Assembly: GCA_937967765.1 (NCBI GenBank)
Contig: CALCML010000047.1
Span: 1 to 13,905, forward strand
DNA: 13,905 nt
DNA from: an uncultured Carnobacterium sp.
GTDB taxonomy: Bacteria > Bacillota > Bacilli > Lactobacillales > Aerococcaceae
Direction of reading: 5' to 3'
Of this stretch, positions 1-7,714 are shown one piece after another; position 1 is the first letter of the stretch, and each line of letters begins with the position of its first letter. The translations under genes and the position numbers were made by a program. The notes beneath the pieces are model-generated. The model was not told the origin of the DNA, searched no databases, and saw only the letters and a list, made by a program, of their open reading frames with translations.

Positions 1-560
1 AAATCTACATCGTGTTGTATCAATTTTGATACAAGCGCAAAAGTTTTCGAAGTGGTTGACGGGTATAAGAATCTGCCTGTATCCCCGATAATCCCCGCAT
101 AGATGACATTAGCACCATCTCTGTTCATTTCAAATGGTGTAGTTTCATCAAAAGCAAACTCTGCCATGATTTCACTCGCACTTGCGGCTGTTGTATCTAC
201 ATAACAAATCTTTCCATAAGGCGTCACATTTGGATGGTGATCGATTTTAATTACCTCTTCGACATTCACCTCAAATGGACAATTGATAAGTCGCGGTGTA
301 GAACAGTCCACAACGATTACAAGCGAGTTATCGAATACCGCTTGAATGATTTCATCCATGTCACCGATATACTTCAAGTTTTCAGGCATATCTCCAATAA
401 CATATACAGCCTTTTCAGGGTAAGCACCTTTAATCAGCTTACTAAGACCTATTTGCGACCCCAAAGCATCTGGGTCTGGTTTTCTATGTCTTAAAATCAC
501 GATTGAATCGGCTATTTCAATCTCTGTGATGATTTCTTGCAATAATTCTTTGTAATTCAT
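1..560 (-). CDS. nrnA: NrnA-type DHH phosphoesterase (nanoRNase / pAp phosphatase), 3' part cut off by the window edge
   Basis: Translating the minus strand from the ATG at 558-560 gives an open frame of 186 codons that runs off the left edge. Visible motifs are those of the DHH/DHHA1 phosphoesterases of the NrnA (YtqI) group: an HxxPDxDAxGS motif with H25, D29 and D31, an isolated metal-binding aspartate D85, the D107-H108-H109 signature, and an IGDTGRF motif with D160. These residues bind the catalytic Mn2+ ions. Bacillus NrnA degrades 2-5 nt RNA fragments and removes the 3' phosphate of pAp in the cytoplasm. Only about 60% of a usual ~315-aa protein is seen, so the DHHA1 substrate domain is missing. 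The start lies 2 nt after the ytoI stop, which suggests cotranscription and probably translational coupling. The family assignment is strong. The exact substrate (nanoRNA, pAp or c-di-NMP breakdown products) is inferred. Confidence 0.88.
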   Translation of the reverse strand, partial: MNYKELLQEIITEIEIADSIVILRHRKPDPDALGSQIGLSKLIKGAYPEKAVYVIGDMPENLKYIGDMDEIIQAVFDNSLVIVVDCSTPRLINCPFEVNVEEVIKIDHHPNVTPYGKICYVDTTAASASEIMAEFAFDETTPFEMNRDGANVIYAGIIGDTGRFLYPSTTSKTFALVSKLIQHDVD

Positions 561-562
561 TC

Positions 563-1879
563 TTAATTTCTTTCCATTAATTGATTTGACATAATTGCTT
601 TAGCAACAATTGAGTTTTCTAATAATACTGAAATATCTAATTTCGATACTTTGCGACCATTATCGAGCATTTGAATTTGAATCACAATATGACTTTCAAT
701 TGGAATCATCTTCAAGTAATGCATTTCTAATTGTTCAATCACGGTGTTACGACGTTGACTTCTATGAATAAATTCCTTAGAAGCAACAGAGACCACTTCA
801 CATAACACCCCAAAGGAAAGCATTCCAAGGTTATTCGTCATTTGTGGTGTTACTGCAAAGCTGAAATTTGCACTCGTTGGATTCACTTCAACGATTTCTA
901 AGTTTTCACTCACATCGTCTTCAAATGTGTTTCCTACTTGAGGTTGACGTTGTGTCAATTGCATCGCCTTCATCACATCTCGTCTTGAAATGATTCCTAT
1001 TAATTCCATATTGTCTTGCACAACTGGCAACATCTCTAACCCGTTCCAAATCATTGAATGCGCCACACTGGCTACCGAAGCGTGTAATTTAGACACAGAT
1101 GGATTCTTTGTCATCACACGTTCCATTGTCAGAGTATCTGCTTTTCCTAGAATATCTTTAGCAGAAACAACCCCTACTAATCTGTTCGAATGATTTACAA
1201 CTGGGAAGCGTGAATTTCCAGTCTTTTCACTCAACTCGCGATACTCTTTAACAGTTTGATCCATTTTTAAATAATTCGTATTTTCAATATCATTATAAAT
1301 ATCGGCAACAATCATGATTTTCTTCTTAATCAATTGATCGGTCATCGCACGGTTAATGAGACTAGCAACCGTAAATGTATCGTACGTTGTTCCCATTAAT
1401 GGAATCTTTAATTCATCGGCTTTTTGTATCAATTGTGGTGTTGCTTGGAATCCCCCAGTGATTAAAACAGCGGCTCCTTGATTCAAAGCAAGAAGTTGGG
1501 CATCTTCACGGTTCCCAATAATCACAAGTGATTCAGGCTGAATATATCGCGTCATCGCATCTAACGTCATCGCACCGATAACGAAGCGGTTTAAGATTTT
1601 ATCTAACCCTTCGTGCCCACCGAATACTTCCCCTTCAATAATCTTAATAATTTCTCCAAAAGATAGTTTTTCTAGATTATCCTTTGTTTTACGTTCAATA
1701 CGAATCGTTCCGACACGTTCAATAGTCGAAACTATCCCAATATTTTCAGCTTCCTTAATGGCACGATAGGCAGTACCTTCGCTCATTTCCATGTTCTTTG
1801 CGATTGAACGAACAGAGATTTTCTCTCCCACTGGCAACGATTCAATATAACGAATGATTTGTTGATGCTTTGATGTCAT
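563..1879 (-). CDS. ytoI: YtoI-like transcriptional regulator (HTH, DRTGG, two CBS, hotdog)
   Basis: This 438-aa protein matches the B. subtilis YtoI layout and length. It has an N-terminal winged-helix DNA-binding domain (about 1-65), a DRTGG domain (about 74-178, with a LITGG core), a pair of CBS domains (about 190-305) and a C-terminal hotdog fold of thioesterase type (about 315-435). CBS domains usually bind adenosyl ligands, and hotdog domains in regulators such as FapR bind acyl-thioesters. A ligand-controlled DNA-binding protein is therefore likely, but the ligand is unknown. The ATG at 1877-1879 has an AGAGGGGA ribosome binding site. nrnA follows after 2 nt; the same pair is adjacent in Bacillus, which suggests a role linked to nucleotide turnover. 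A palindrome over its promoter (1920-1947) hints at autoregulation. Confidence 0.85.
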   Translation of the reverse strand: MTSKHQQIIRYIESLPVGEKISVRSIAKNMEMSEGTAYRAIKEAENIGIVSTIERVGTIRIERKTKDNLEKLSFGEIIKIIEGEVFGGHEGLDKILNRFVIGAMTLDAMTRYIQPESLVIIGNREDAQLLALNQGAAVLITGGFQATPQLIQKADELKIPLMGTTYDTFTVASLINRAMTDQLIKKKIMIVADIYNDIENTNYLKMDQTVKEYRELSEKTGNSRFPVVNHSNRLVGVVSAKDILGKADTLTMERVMTKNPSVSKLHASVASVAHSMIWNGLEMLPVVQDNMELIGIISRRDVMKAMQLTQRQPQVGNTFEDDVSENLEIVEVNPTSANFSFAVTPQMTNNLGMLSFGVLCEVVSVASKEFIHRSQRRNTVIEQLEMHYLKMIPIESHIVIQIQMLDNGRKVSKLDISVLLENSIVAKAIMSNQLMERN

Positions 1880-1919
1880 AATATCCCCTCTGTATTAAAA
1901 AAAATGAAACACCTTACTT

Positions 1920-1947
1920 AAACTGTACTATTATTGTACTAAAGTTT
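1920..1947. promoter_or_regulatory. Imperfect 28-bp palindrome, candidate operator of ytoI
   Basis: The plus strand reads as an imperfect dyad centred between 1933 and 1934, with AAACT/AGTTT outer arms and GTAC-containing inner arms; 10 of 14 half-site positions match. It lies 41 bases upstream of the ytoI start and covers both possible -10 hexamers of its promoter. That position fits a repressor site. The obvious candidate binder is YtoI itself, which is inference only. Confidence 0.45.
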
Positions 1948-1952
1948 TGCAA
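1925..1952 (-). promoter_or_regulatory. Tentative promoter of ytoI-nrnA
   Basis: On the minus strand TTGCAA (1952-1947) and TAGTAC (1930-1925) are 16 bp apart. A nearby alternative -10, TACAAT (1938-1933), has no good -35 at 17 bp. The unit must start here because a terminator at 1972-1998 separates it from the dtxR-family gene. The exact hexamers are uncertain. Confidence 0.35.
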
Positions 1953-1971
1953 CAAATACTAGAGCCTAAAT

Positions 1972-1998
1972 AAAAAAACTGGTCAAAAAAGACCAGTT
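1972..1998 (-). terminator. Intrinsic terminator of the DtxR-family gene
   Basis: On the minus strand an AACTGGTC/GACCAGTT stem (8 bp, loop of six T) is followed directly by a run of T. It begins 12 nt after the stop codon at 2010. Confidence 0.85.
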
Positions 1999-2009
1999 CT
2001 ATTGTTATC

Positions 2010-2414
2010 TTATTCTGAAAATGGTGGTATTTCTTCTCCATGAGGACAATGCGTTGGATTTCCTAAGAATTCCGCTAATCGCTCTGTCATTTCAACGGTT
2101 GAAGCATGTTCTAAGACTTCAGCTTGATCATGAACAGACTCGCCACTAAATCCTAAAGAATTTACTAGAAATACTTCCCAGATTTTATGAGAACGAATCA
2201 AGCGTTCTGCGACTTTAATTCCCTTCCCTGTTAATTTTGCACCTTTATAACGGATGTATTCGACCGTACCATCATGGACAAGCTTATTCAACATCTCTGT
2301 CGTTGAAGCTGCTGAAAGGTCCAGCATTTGATTGATGGCTTTATTCGTTACGAATTCATCTTTACCGCCTAATTTATAGATTGTTTTAATGTAATCTTCC
2401 TTATTTGGTGTCAT
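2010..2414 (-). CDS. DtxR/MntR-family metal-dependent repressor, short form without the SH3/FeoA domain
   Basis: The protein has 134 aa from the ATG at 2412-2414, which is preceded by an AAGGAG site. An in-frame extension to 2474 has no such site and would overlap the promoter. Residues 1-65 form the winged HTH and the rest the dimerisation domain. It opens with MTPNKEDY, like the streptococcal ScaR/SloR/MtsR group. Likely metal ligands are D7, H76, E80, E99, E102 and H103, plus C123 and H125 in a THCPHG motif. Family members bind Mn2+ or Fe2+ and repress metal-uptake genes. It stops about 80 residues before the usual end of ScaR-like proteins, so the C-terminal SH3-like domain is absent; no remnant is seen because a terminator follows at once. 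No transporter gene is nearby, so the target is unknown. It forms its own transcription unit. Confidence 0.83.
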   Translation of the reverse strand: MTPNKEDYIKTIYKLGGKDEFVTNKAINQMLDLSAASTTEMLNKLVHDGTVEYIRYKGAKLTGKGIKVAERLIRSHKIWEVFLVNSLGFSGESVHDQAEVLEHASTVEMTERLAEFLGNPTHCPHGEEIPPFSE

Positions 2415-2439
2415 AAGCCATCTCCTTTCTTTCCCTAAC

Positions 2440-2448
2440 AGTATAGCA
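2440..2448 (-). promoter_or_regulatory. Extended -10 promoter of the DtxR-family gene
   Basis: The minus strand carries TGCTATACT (2448-2440), an extended -10 element, 25 nt upstream of the start codon. No good -35 hexamer is present at 16-18 bp, as is common for TGn promoters. Confidence 0.6.
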
Positions 2449-2470
2449 TATTTCCCAGACGAAAAACAGA

Positions 2471-2507
2471 GCAAAGAAAGAGCCTTAGGAATCTCCTAAG
2501 ACTCTTT
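2471..2507 (-). terminator. Intrinsic terminator of adhE
   Basis: On the minus strand a 14-bp stem (2507-2494 with 2490-2477, one G-U pair) with a 3-nt loop is followed by a T-rich stretch. It begins 14 nt after the adhE stop codon. Confidence 0.88.
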
Positions 2508-2521
2508 AGATTTTAAATCAA

Positions 2522-5155
2522 TTATTTGATACGACCTGGGCGTTCTTTATATCCAAAGTATGCGTCAGCAAGAATTTCTTCCATATCAGCTACCATTGGT
2601 AAACGAGGGTTAGCAGGTGAACATTGATCTTCATAAGCAAGCATTGCAATCTCATGGATTGTAGCTAACCATTCTTTGTGGTTAACGCCTTGTGCTTTGA
2701 AGTTCATTTCGATACCAACAGCTTCCCCTAATTCGTAAACAGCTTTAGCAAGTGCATCTACTGCTTCTTCAGGAGTTGAAGATGGTAATCCTAACATACG
2801 AGCGATGTCTTGGAATTTTTCATCCGCACGGTAGTAGTTGTATTTTGGCCATGTAGCTGCTTTAGCAGGACGAGTACCATTGTAACGGATTACGTATGGT
2901 AATAGGATCGCATTTGTACGTCCGTGAACTGTGTGGAAGAATCCACCAATCTTATGCGCCATTGAGTGGCTCATACCAAGGAACGCATTCGCAAATGCCA
3001 TACCAGCCATTGTAGAAGCGTTATGCATTTTTTCGCGTGATACGAAATCAGCATTTTTCACACTGCTTACTAAGTTTTCAAATACTAATTTGATTGCTTG
3101 CAATGCTAAACCATCTGTATAGTCGTTTGCAAGTGTTGAAGTGTACGCTTCGATTGCGTGAGTTAATACGTCCATACCAGTATCAGCAGTTACAAAGTCT
3201 GGAACTGTCATAACTAATGCAGGGTCAACAATCGCAATTGTTGGTGTTAGTGAGTAGTCAGCTAATGGATATTTACGGTTATTAGCTTTATCTGAAATTA
3301 CCGCGAATGGTGTTACTTCAGAACCTGTACCAGAAGTTGTTGGGATACCAACGTATTTAGCACGTTCCCCTAATTCTGGGAATTTGAATGCACGTTTACG
3401 GATATCCATGAATTTTTGAACTAAGTCACGGAAGTCCACTTGTGGTTGTTCGTAGAACATCCACATAACTTTCGCAGCATCCATTACAGAACCACCACCA
3501 AGTGCAACGATTGTATCTGGCTCGAAGCTCTTCATGATTTCAGCACCACGGTTTACTGTTGTGATGTCTGGATCTGGTTCTACGTCTGAGAATACTTCAT
3601 AAATTACTTTGTTTGGACGTAATTCTAATTGTTCAATAACACGTTGTAAGAATCCTAATTTAACCATTGCTTGGTCAGTTACGATCATTACACGGCTTAC
3701 ATTTTTCATTTTTTGTAAGTATTGAATTGAATCGCGTTCGAAATAGATTTTTGATGGAACTTTAAACCATTGCATGTTATTTCTACGTCTCCCTACTTTT
3801 TTGATATTTAATAGATTTATAACACTTACGTTATCCCCAACTGAGTTACGTCCGTAAGAACCGCAACCTAATGTTAATGATGGGATAAATGCGTTATAAA
3901 CGTCCCCGATACCACCAAAAGTAGAAGGAGCATTCCAGATAACACGAATTGCACGAACAACGCGTCCGAATTCTTTCGCTAATTCAGCATCTTCTGTATG
4001 AATCGCTGCTGAGTGTCCTAAACCGTGGAATTCAACCATTTGACGTGCTTTTTCAATACCGTCTTCACGAGATTCTGATTTAAGAACTGCAATTACTGGA
4101 GAAAGTTTTTCGCGAGTTAAAGGTTCTTTTTCGCCAACTTCTTTACATTCTGCAGCAAGAATGTTTGTTCCTTCTGGAACTGAGAATCCAGCTTGTTCAG
4201 CGATCCATGCAGCTGGTTTACCAACGATGTTCGCATTTAATTTAGCACCAGCACAGTTTTTGCTGTTTGCTTTTACGCCGAAGCAGAATTCTTCTAATAA
4301 TGCTTTTTCTTTTTTGTTTACAAAGTAAGTGTGATAGCTCTTTAATTCTTTAACGAAATCATCATAAATTTCTTTATCAATGATTGCTGCTTGTTCAGAA
4401 GCACACACCATACCATTATCGAATGATTTACTCATTACGATATCGTGAGCTGCTTGACGAATGTTAGCAGATTTTTCAACATAAGCTGGTACGTTACCTG
4501 CACCAACCCCAAGAGCTGGTTTACCGCAAGAGTATGCTGCTTTAACCATTGCATTACCACCTGTTGCTAAAATTGTAGCAATTCCGTCGTGGTTCATTAA
4601 AGCATTTGTAGCTTCGATTGATGGATGTTCAATCCATTGAATACAGTTTTCAGGAGCTCCAGCTGCAATAGCTGCATCGCGAACGATTTGAGCTGCATGT
4701 GCAGAACTTTGTTGAGCTGATGGATGGAACGCAAACACGATTGGGTTACGTGTTTTTAATGCGATTAATGATTTGAAAATTGCAGTTGAAGTTGGGTTTG
4801 TTGTAGGCGTGATACCACAGATAACCCCTACTGGTTCTGCGATTAAAGTTAATCCAGTTACGTCATCATCTGAAATAACGCCAACTGTTTTTGTGTGACG
4901 CATGTTGTGCACCACGTGTTCACAGGCAAATAAGTTTTTCGTAGCTTTGTCTTCGAAAACCCCACGTCCTGTTTCTTCGATTGCATGTTGTGCTAATACA
5001 CCGTGTTGGTCTAACGCAGCAACTGATGCTTTTGCCACAATGTAGTCAACTTGCTCTTGATTTAACAAGCGGAATTCATCTAAGGCTTTCAACCCATTCT
5101 CCACGAGACGGTTGATTTCTTGTTGTACTTGGTTGTTGTTTTTTTCTTCACTCAC
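2522..5155 (-). CDS. adhE: Bifunctional acetaldehyde-CoA / alcohol dehydrogenase
   Basis: AdhE turns acetyl-CoA into acetaldehyde and then ethanol, oxidising two NADH, during fermentation. It works in the cytoplasm as long helical filaments (spirosomes). The 877-aa length is normal. The N-terminal CoA-acylating aldehyde dehydrogenase half (about 1-440) has catalytic C251 in a GMVCASEQ motif. A linker (about 441-460) leads to the iron-dependent alcohol dehydrogenase half (about 461-877), with an ALGGGSVMDAAK nucleotide-binding motif and iron ligands D662, H666, H730 and H744. The start is GTG at 5153-5155, 8 nt after a GGGGGA ribosome binding site; no in-frame ATG nearby fits the family N-terminus. 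A Rex-like operator and a 17-bp-spaced promoter lie just upstream, so control by the NADH/NAD+ ratio is likely. Both active sites look intact. It is monocistronic. Confidence 0.97.
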   Translation of the reverse strand: MSEEKNNNQVQQEINRLVENGLKALDEFRLLNQEQVDYIVAKASVAALDQHGVLAQHAIEETGRGVFEDKATKNLFACEHVVHNMRHTKTVGVISDDDVTGLTLIAEPVGVICGITPTTNPTSTAIFKSLIALKTRNPIVFAFHPSAQQSSAHAAQIVRDAAIAAGAPENCIQWIEHPSIEATNALMNHDGIATILATGGNAMVKAAYSCGKPALGVGAGNVPAYVEKSANIRQAAHDIVMSKSFDNGMVCASEQAAIIDKEIYDDFVKELKSYHTYFVNKKEKALLEEFCFGVKANSKNCAGAKLNANIVGKPAAWIAEQAGFSVPEGTNILAAECKEVGEKEPLTREKLSPVIAVLKSESREDGIEKARQMVEFHGLGHSAAIHTEDAELAKEFGRVVRAIRVIWNAPSTFGGIGDVYNAFIPSLTLGCGSYGRNSVGDNVSVINLLNIKKVGRRRNNMQWFKVPSKIYFERDSIQYLQKMKNVSRVMIVTDQAMVKLGFLQRVIEQLELRPNKVIYEVFSDVEPDPDITTVNRGAEIMKSFEPDTIVALGGGSVMDAAKVMWMFYEQPQVDFRDLVQKFMDIRKRAFKFPELGERAKYVGIPTTSGTGSEVTPFAVISDKANNRKYPLADYSLTPTIAIVDPALVMTVPDFVTADTGMDVLTHAIEAYTSTLANDYTDGLALQAIKLVFENLVSSVKNADFVSREKMHNASTMAGMAFANAFLGMSHSMAHKIGGFFHTVHGRTNAILLPYVIRYNGTRPAKAATWPKYNYYRADEKFQDIARMLGLPSSTPEEAVDALAKAVYELGEAVGIEMNFKAQGVNHKEWLATIHEIAMLAYEDQCSPANPRLPMVADMEEILADAYFGYKERPGRIK

Positions 5156-5174
5156 TTGTGATTTCCCCCAGTGT

Positions 5175-5192
5175 TTGTTATTTTTATCACAT
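5175..5192. promoter_or_regulatory. Rex-like redox operator upstream of adhE
   Basis: The 18-bp sequence TTGTTATTTTTATCACAT fits the Rex consensus (TTGTGAA, four bases, TTCACAA) at most positions: the TTGT and TCACA ends are kept and the half-sites are nearly symmetric. It lies over the predicted transcription start of adhE (-10 at 5197-5202). Rex is known to repress adhE and other NADH-oxidising genes in Gram-positive fermenters and is released by NADH. No rex gene is in the window. Confidence 0.62.
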
Positions 5193-5194
5193 TC

Positions 5195-5287
5195 TTATCT
5201 TACACTATTTTTGTAAAAATGTAAACTATTTTCAACGAAAAATTTTCCTTTGAAAACAGATTCATTTGTTTTCATTTCCCCTTTCAT
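5195..5287 (-). CDS. Candidate 30-aa leader ORF upstream of adhE
   Basis: An ATG at 5285-5287, 7 nt after an AAGGA motif, opens a 30-codon frame ending in TAA at 5195-5197. The product would begin MKGEMKTNES and is basic, with no recognisable domain, signal or membrane segment. It could only be made from the upstream promoter at 5312-5339, since the main adhE promoter lies within its 3' end. A short frame like this in AT-rich DNA can arise by chance, so this is a weak call. Confidence 0.2.
   Translation of the reverse strand: MKGEMKTNESVFKGKFFVENSLHFYKNSVR
5197..5225 (-). promoter_or_regulatory. Main adhE promoter
   Basis: The minus strand has TTTACA (5225-5220), a 17-bp spacer and TAAGAT (5202-5197). 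The start of transcription would fall near 5190, inside the Rex-like site, leaving a leader of about 35 nt before the GTG start. Confidence 0.65.
5251..5274 (-). repeat. 8-bp hairpin in the upstream adhE leader
   Basis: TGAAAACA (5251-5258) and TGTTTTCA (5267-5274) are perfect inverted repeats with an 8-nt loop. No T-run follows on the minus strand, so this is not a standard terminator. It lies inside the candidate leader ORF. Confidence 0.4.
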
Positions 5288-5311
5288 AATTTATTCCTTA
5301 CCTATATCTTC

Positions 5312-5339
5312 ATTCTAACCATTATTCCCAAAATATCAA
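5312..5339 (-). promoter_or_regulatory. Possible second, upstream adhE promoter
   Basis: The minus strand has TTGATA (5339-5334), a 16-bp spacer and TAGAAT (5317-5312), each hexamer one base from consensus. It would give a longer adhE leader of about 150 nt. Confidence 0.42.
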
Positions 5340-5381
5340 TACTTTTCGCGATATTTTTGTAATCCTTTACATTCTTTTTAA

Positions 5382-5415
5382 AATAAAAAAGAAGCTAGAC
5401 AATTGCTAGCTTCTT
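5382..5415 (-). terminator. Intrinsic terminator of tgt-yajC-comN
   Basis: On the minus strand AAGAAGCTAG (5415-5406) pairs with CTAGCTTCTT (5398-5389), 10 bp with a 7-nt loop, followed by TTTTTATTT. It begins 4 nt after the comN stop codon. Confidence 0.9.
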
Positions 5416-5419
5416 AACT

Positions 5420-5695
5420 TTAAAATAATTCACTTAAATTAATATCTTCAAGTGTGATTTCTTTATTGGTTTGCGCTTCTAAAGATTCAAAATCAAAGTA
5501 CTCATTAATATTTAATTGATTGATCTGAAAGATTTGTTCAAACAGATTTTCAGGAAGGTTCTTCTTCCAACGGTAATCTGCAAAATAATGTGCGAGATCT
5601 TCCGTTTCAATTGTTGTATAGCCTAAGTCATTAAACTCGCTGACTTTATAATACAACCAAGTTTTAAATTGATTTTTTAAACTCTCTTTATCCAT
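5420..5695 (-). CDS. comN: ComN-like post-transcriptional regulator
   Basis: This is a 91-aa, mostly helical, acidic cytoplasmic protein with no membrane segment. Its sequence (a TWLYYKVSEF motif at about 13-22, then DLAHYFADYRWKK at about 33-45) resembles the Firmicutes post-transcriptional regulator family of ComN (YrzD). In B. subtilis ComN controls comE mRNA accumulation and is placed at division sites and poles by DivIVA. The position supports the call: B. subtilis comN also lies close to tgt, yajC and secDF. Its ATG (5693-5695) is 3 nt after the yajC stop, so the two are cotranscribed. No comE genes are in view, so the target RNA in this organism is unknown. I assign it from sequence feel and context rather than catalytic motifs. 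Confidence 0.68.
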   Translation of the reverse strand: MDKESLKNQFKTWLYYKVSEFNDLGYTTIETEDLAHYFADYRWKKNLPENLFEQIFQINQLNINEYFDFESLEAQTNKEITLEDINLSELF

Positions 5696-5698
5696 CGA

Positions 5699-6016
5699 CT
5701 ACTCTTCTTCAGTTGCTACTTCATCAGTATAAACTTCGTTATTAGTTGGAGCAGATGCAGTAACAACGTGATGAATCGCAGCGCGTTCGAATGTAAGGAT
5801 AACTCCTTCGCAATCAAGATCAACTGTATGATTTACAGTATCAATATTGTAGATTTCACCGTGTAATCCACCGATTGTAACTACTTTATCTCCAATTTTC
5901 ATTGCATCTCTTTGCGCTTGAATTTCTTTAGCTCGTTGACGTTGTTTACGTCCGAAGAACCAGAATGCTCCCCCAGCTACAACAACGTATGCAATTAATA
6001 ATGTCATTTGATCCAT
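5699..6016 (-). CDS. yajC: Preprotein translocase accessory subunit YajC
   Basis: This 105-aa protein has one N-terminal membrane segment (about 4-21), a basic stretch right after it (GRKQRQRAKE) and a small cytoplasmic domain with the family motif MKIGDKVVTIGGLHGEI. An acidic tail (about 93-105) ends it. YajC joins SecDF-YidC at the SecYEG channel and supports protein export, though it is usually dispensable. The ATG at 6014-6016 has a GAGGT site. It lies between tgt and comN, the usual Firmicutes order; secDF is not in the window. Confidence 0.92.
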   Translation of the reverse strand: MDQMTLLIAYVVVAGGAFWFFGRKQRQRAKEIQAQRDAMKIGDKVVTIGGLHGEIYNIDTVNHTVDLDCEGVILTFERAAIHHVVTASAPTNNEVYTDEVATEEE

Positions 6017-6083
6017 AATCTTACCTCATTTCCAATTTCTATGTTCTTACTTTATCAAAAAAGTCGCTTTATTTCTACATTCT

Positions 6084-7250
<1,167 letters not shown>

Positions 7251-7263
7251 TCATAACTATCTA

Positions 7264-7293
7264 ACTGTACTCTACAAAGGTGAAAAAGTCCAA
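7264..7293 (-). promoter_or_regulatory. Probable promoter of tgt-yajC-comN
   Basis: The minus strand has TTGGAC (7293-7288), an 18-bp spacer and TACAGT (7269-7264), 34 nt before the tgt start codon and just after the upstream terminator. Confidence 0.5.
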
Positions 7294-7325
7294 TAAAAAC
7301 GGGAGTTGGTTAAATCCCGACTCCC
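7292..7325 (-). terminator. Intrinsic terminator of the HesB-like gene
   Basis: On the minus strand GGGAGT (7325-7320) pairs with ACTCCC (7306-7301); inner GG/CC bases can extend the stem. GTTTTTATT follows. It begins 19 nt after the stop codon. Confidence 0.75.
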
Positions 7326-7344
7326 TGTTTCTTCTATATAAATA

Positions 7345-7653
7345 TTAGTCTACAATTTTTGTATAACTATAACTTGGCTCTTTTAATTTTTCATCAAAGC
7401 CTACTTCTAAATTATGACCATGGAAGAACCATTCGTCACCAGTTTCCACAAAATAAGTAATCCCATTTTCAACAACGCTCACATAAGGATTACTTGGAGC
7501 ATCTACTTCAACTGCTAGAGAGAAGCCTTCATGAATAGGACTGCATCCGTATACCTTTCCTAGGAAGCGAACACCACGTTCTTTAGATACACCCATTTCT
7601 TGTTCAAACCATGCTTGCGCTCTTTTATCGATTGTTAATTGCATTGTATCCAC
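7345..7653 (-). CDS. HesB/YneR-like protein (iron-sulfur biosynthesis fold)
   Basis: The 102-aa protein resembles the YneR branch of the HesB/IscA-like fold: a TIDKRAQAWFEQEM start, then a GVRFLGKVYGCSP core and a WFFHGHNLEVGFDEKLKEPSYSY-like C-terminal region. Unlike IscA or ErpA it has one cysteine only (C37) and no C-terminal CxC pair, so classical Fe-S carrier activity is unlikely. The role of this branch is not established. The start is uncertain. GTG at 7651-7653 follows a GAGG motif by 5 nt, whereas ATG at 7642-7644 fits the family N-terminus better but has a poor ribosome binding site. It is flanked by its own terminator and lies 61 nt from the GNAT gene. Confidence 0.75.
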   Translation of the reverse strand: MDTMQLTIDKRAQAWFEQEMGVSKERGVRFLGKVYGCSPIHEGFSLAVEVDAPSNPYVSVVENGITYFVETGDEWFFHGHNLEVGFDEKLKEPSYSYTKIVD

Positions 7654-7676
7654 TCTTTCCTCTAATTTACTCTCTC

Positions 7677-7691
7677 ATTCTATCATAGAAT
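7677..7691. repeat. Perfect 7-bp inverted repeat upstream of the HesB-like gene
   Basis: ATTCTAT, one base, ATAGAAT lies in the 61-nt gap between the GNAT stop and the HesB-like start. It contains a possible minus-strand -10 (TATGAT) and has no T-run after it. It could be an operator or a chance AT-rich palindrome. Confidence 0.3.
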
Positions 7692-7714
7692 CGTAAAAAG
7701 TCGGTAAAGTTTGC

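Noticed and set aside
234-494. Plus-strand open frame of 86 codons opposite nrnA
   Set aside because: The minus strand encodes a full set of DHH motifs here; the plus frame is a shadow with no plausible ribosome binding site.
990-1193. Plus-strand open frame of 67 codons inside ytoI
   Set aside because: It is antisense to the CBS-domain region of a well-supported gene.
2415-2474. N-terminal extension of the DtxR-family regulator
   Set aside because: It covers the promoter and Shine-Dalgarno sequence; MTPNKEDY at 2414 is the family N-terminus.
2931-3122. Plus-strand open frame of 63 codons inside adhE
   Set aside because: It is antisense to the iron-binding region of adhE.
5226-5380. CcpA cre site upstream of adhE
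   Set aside because: I looked for the TGNNARCGNNNNCA pattern; sequences such as the one around 5231-5245 and the TCGCGA near 5345 do not fit.
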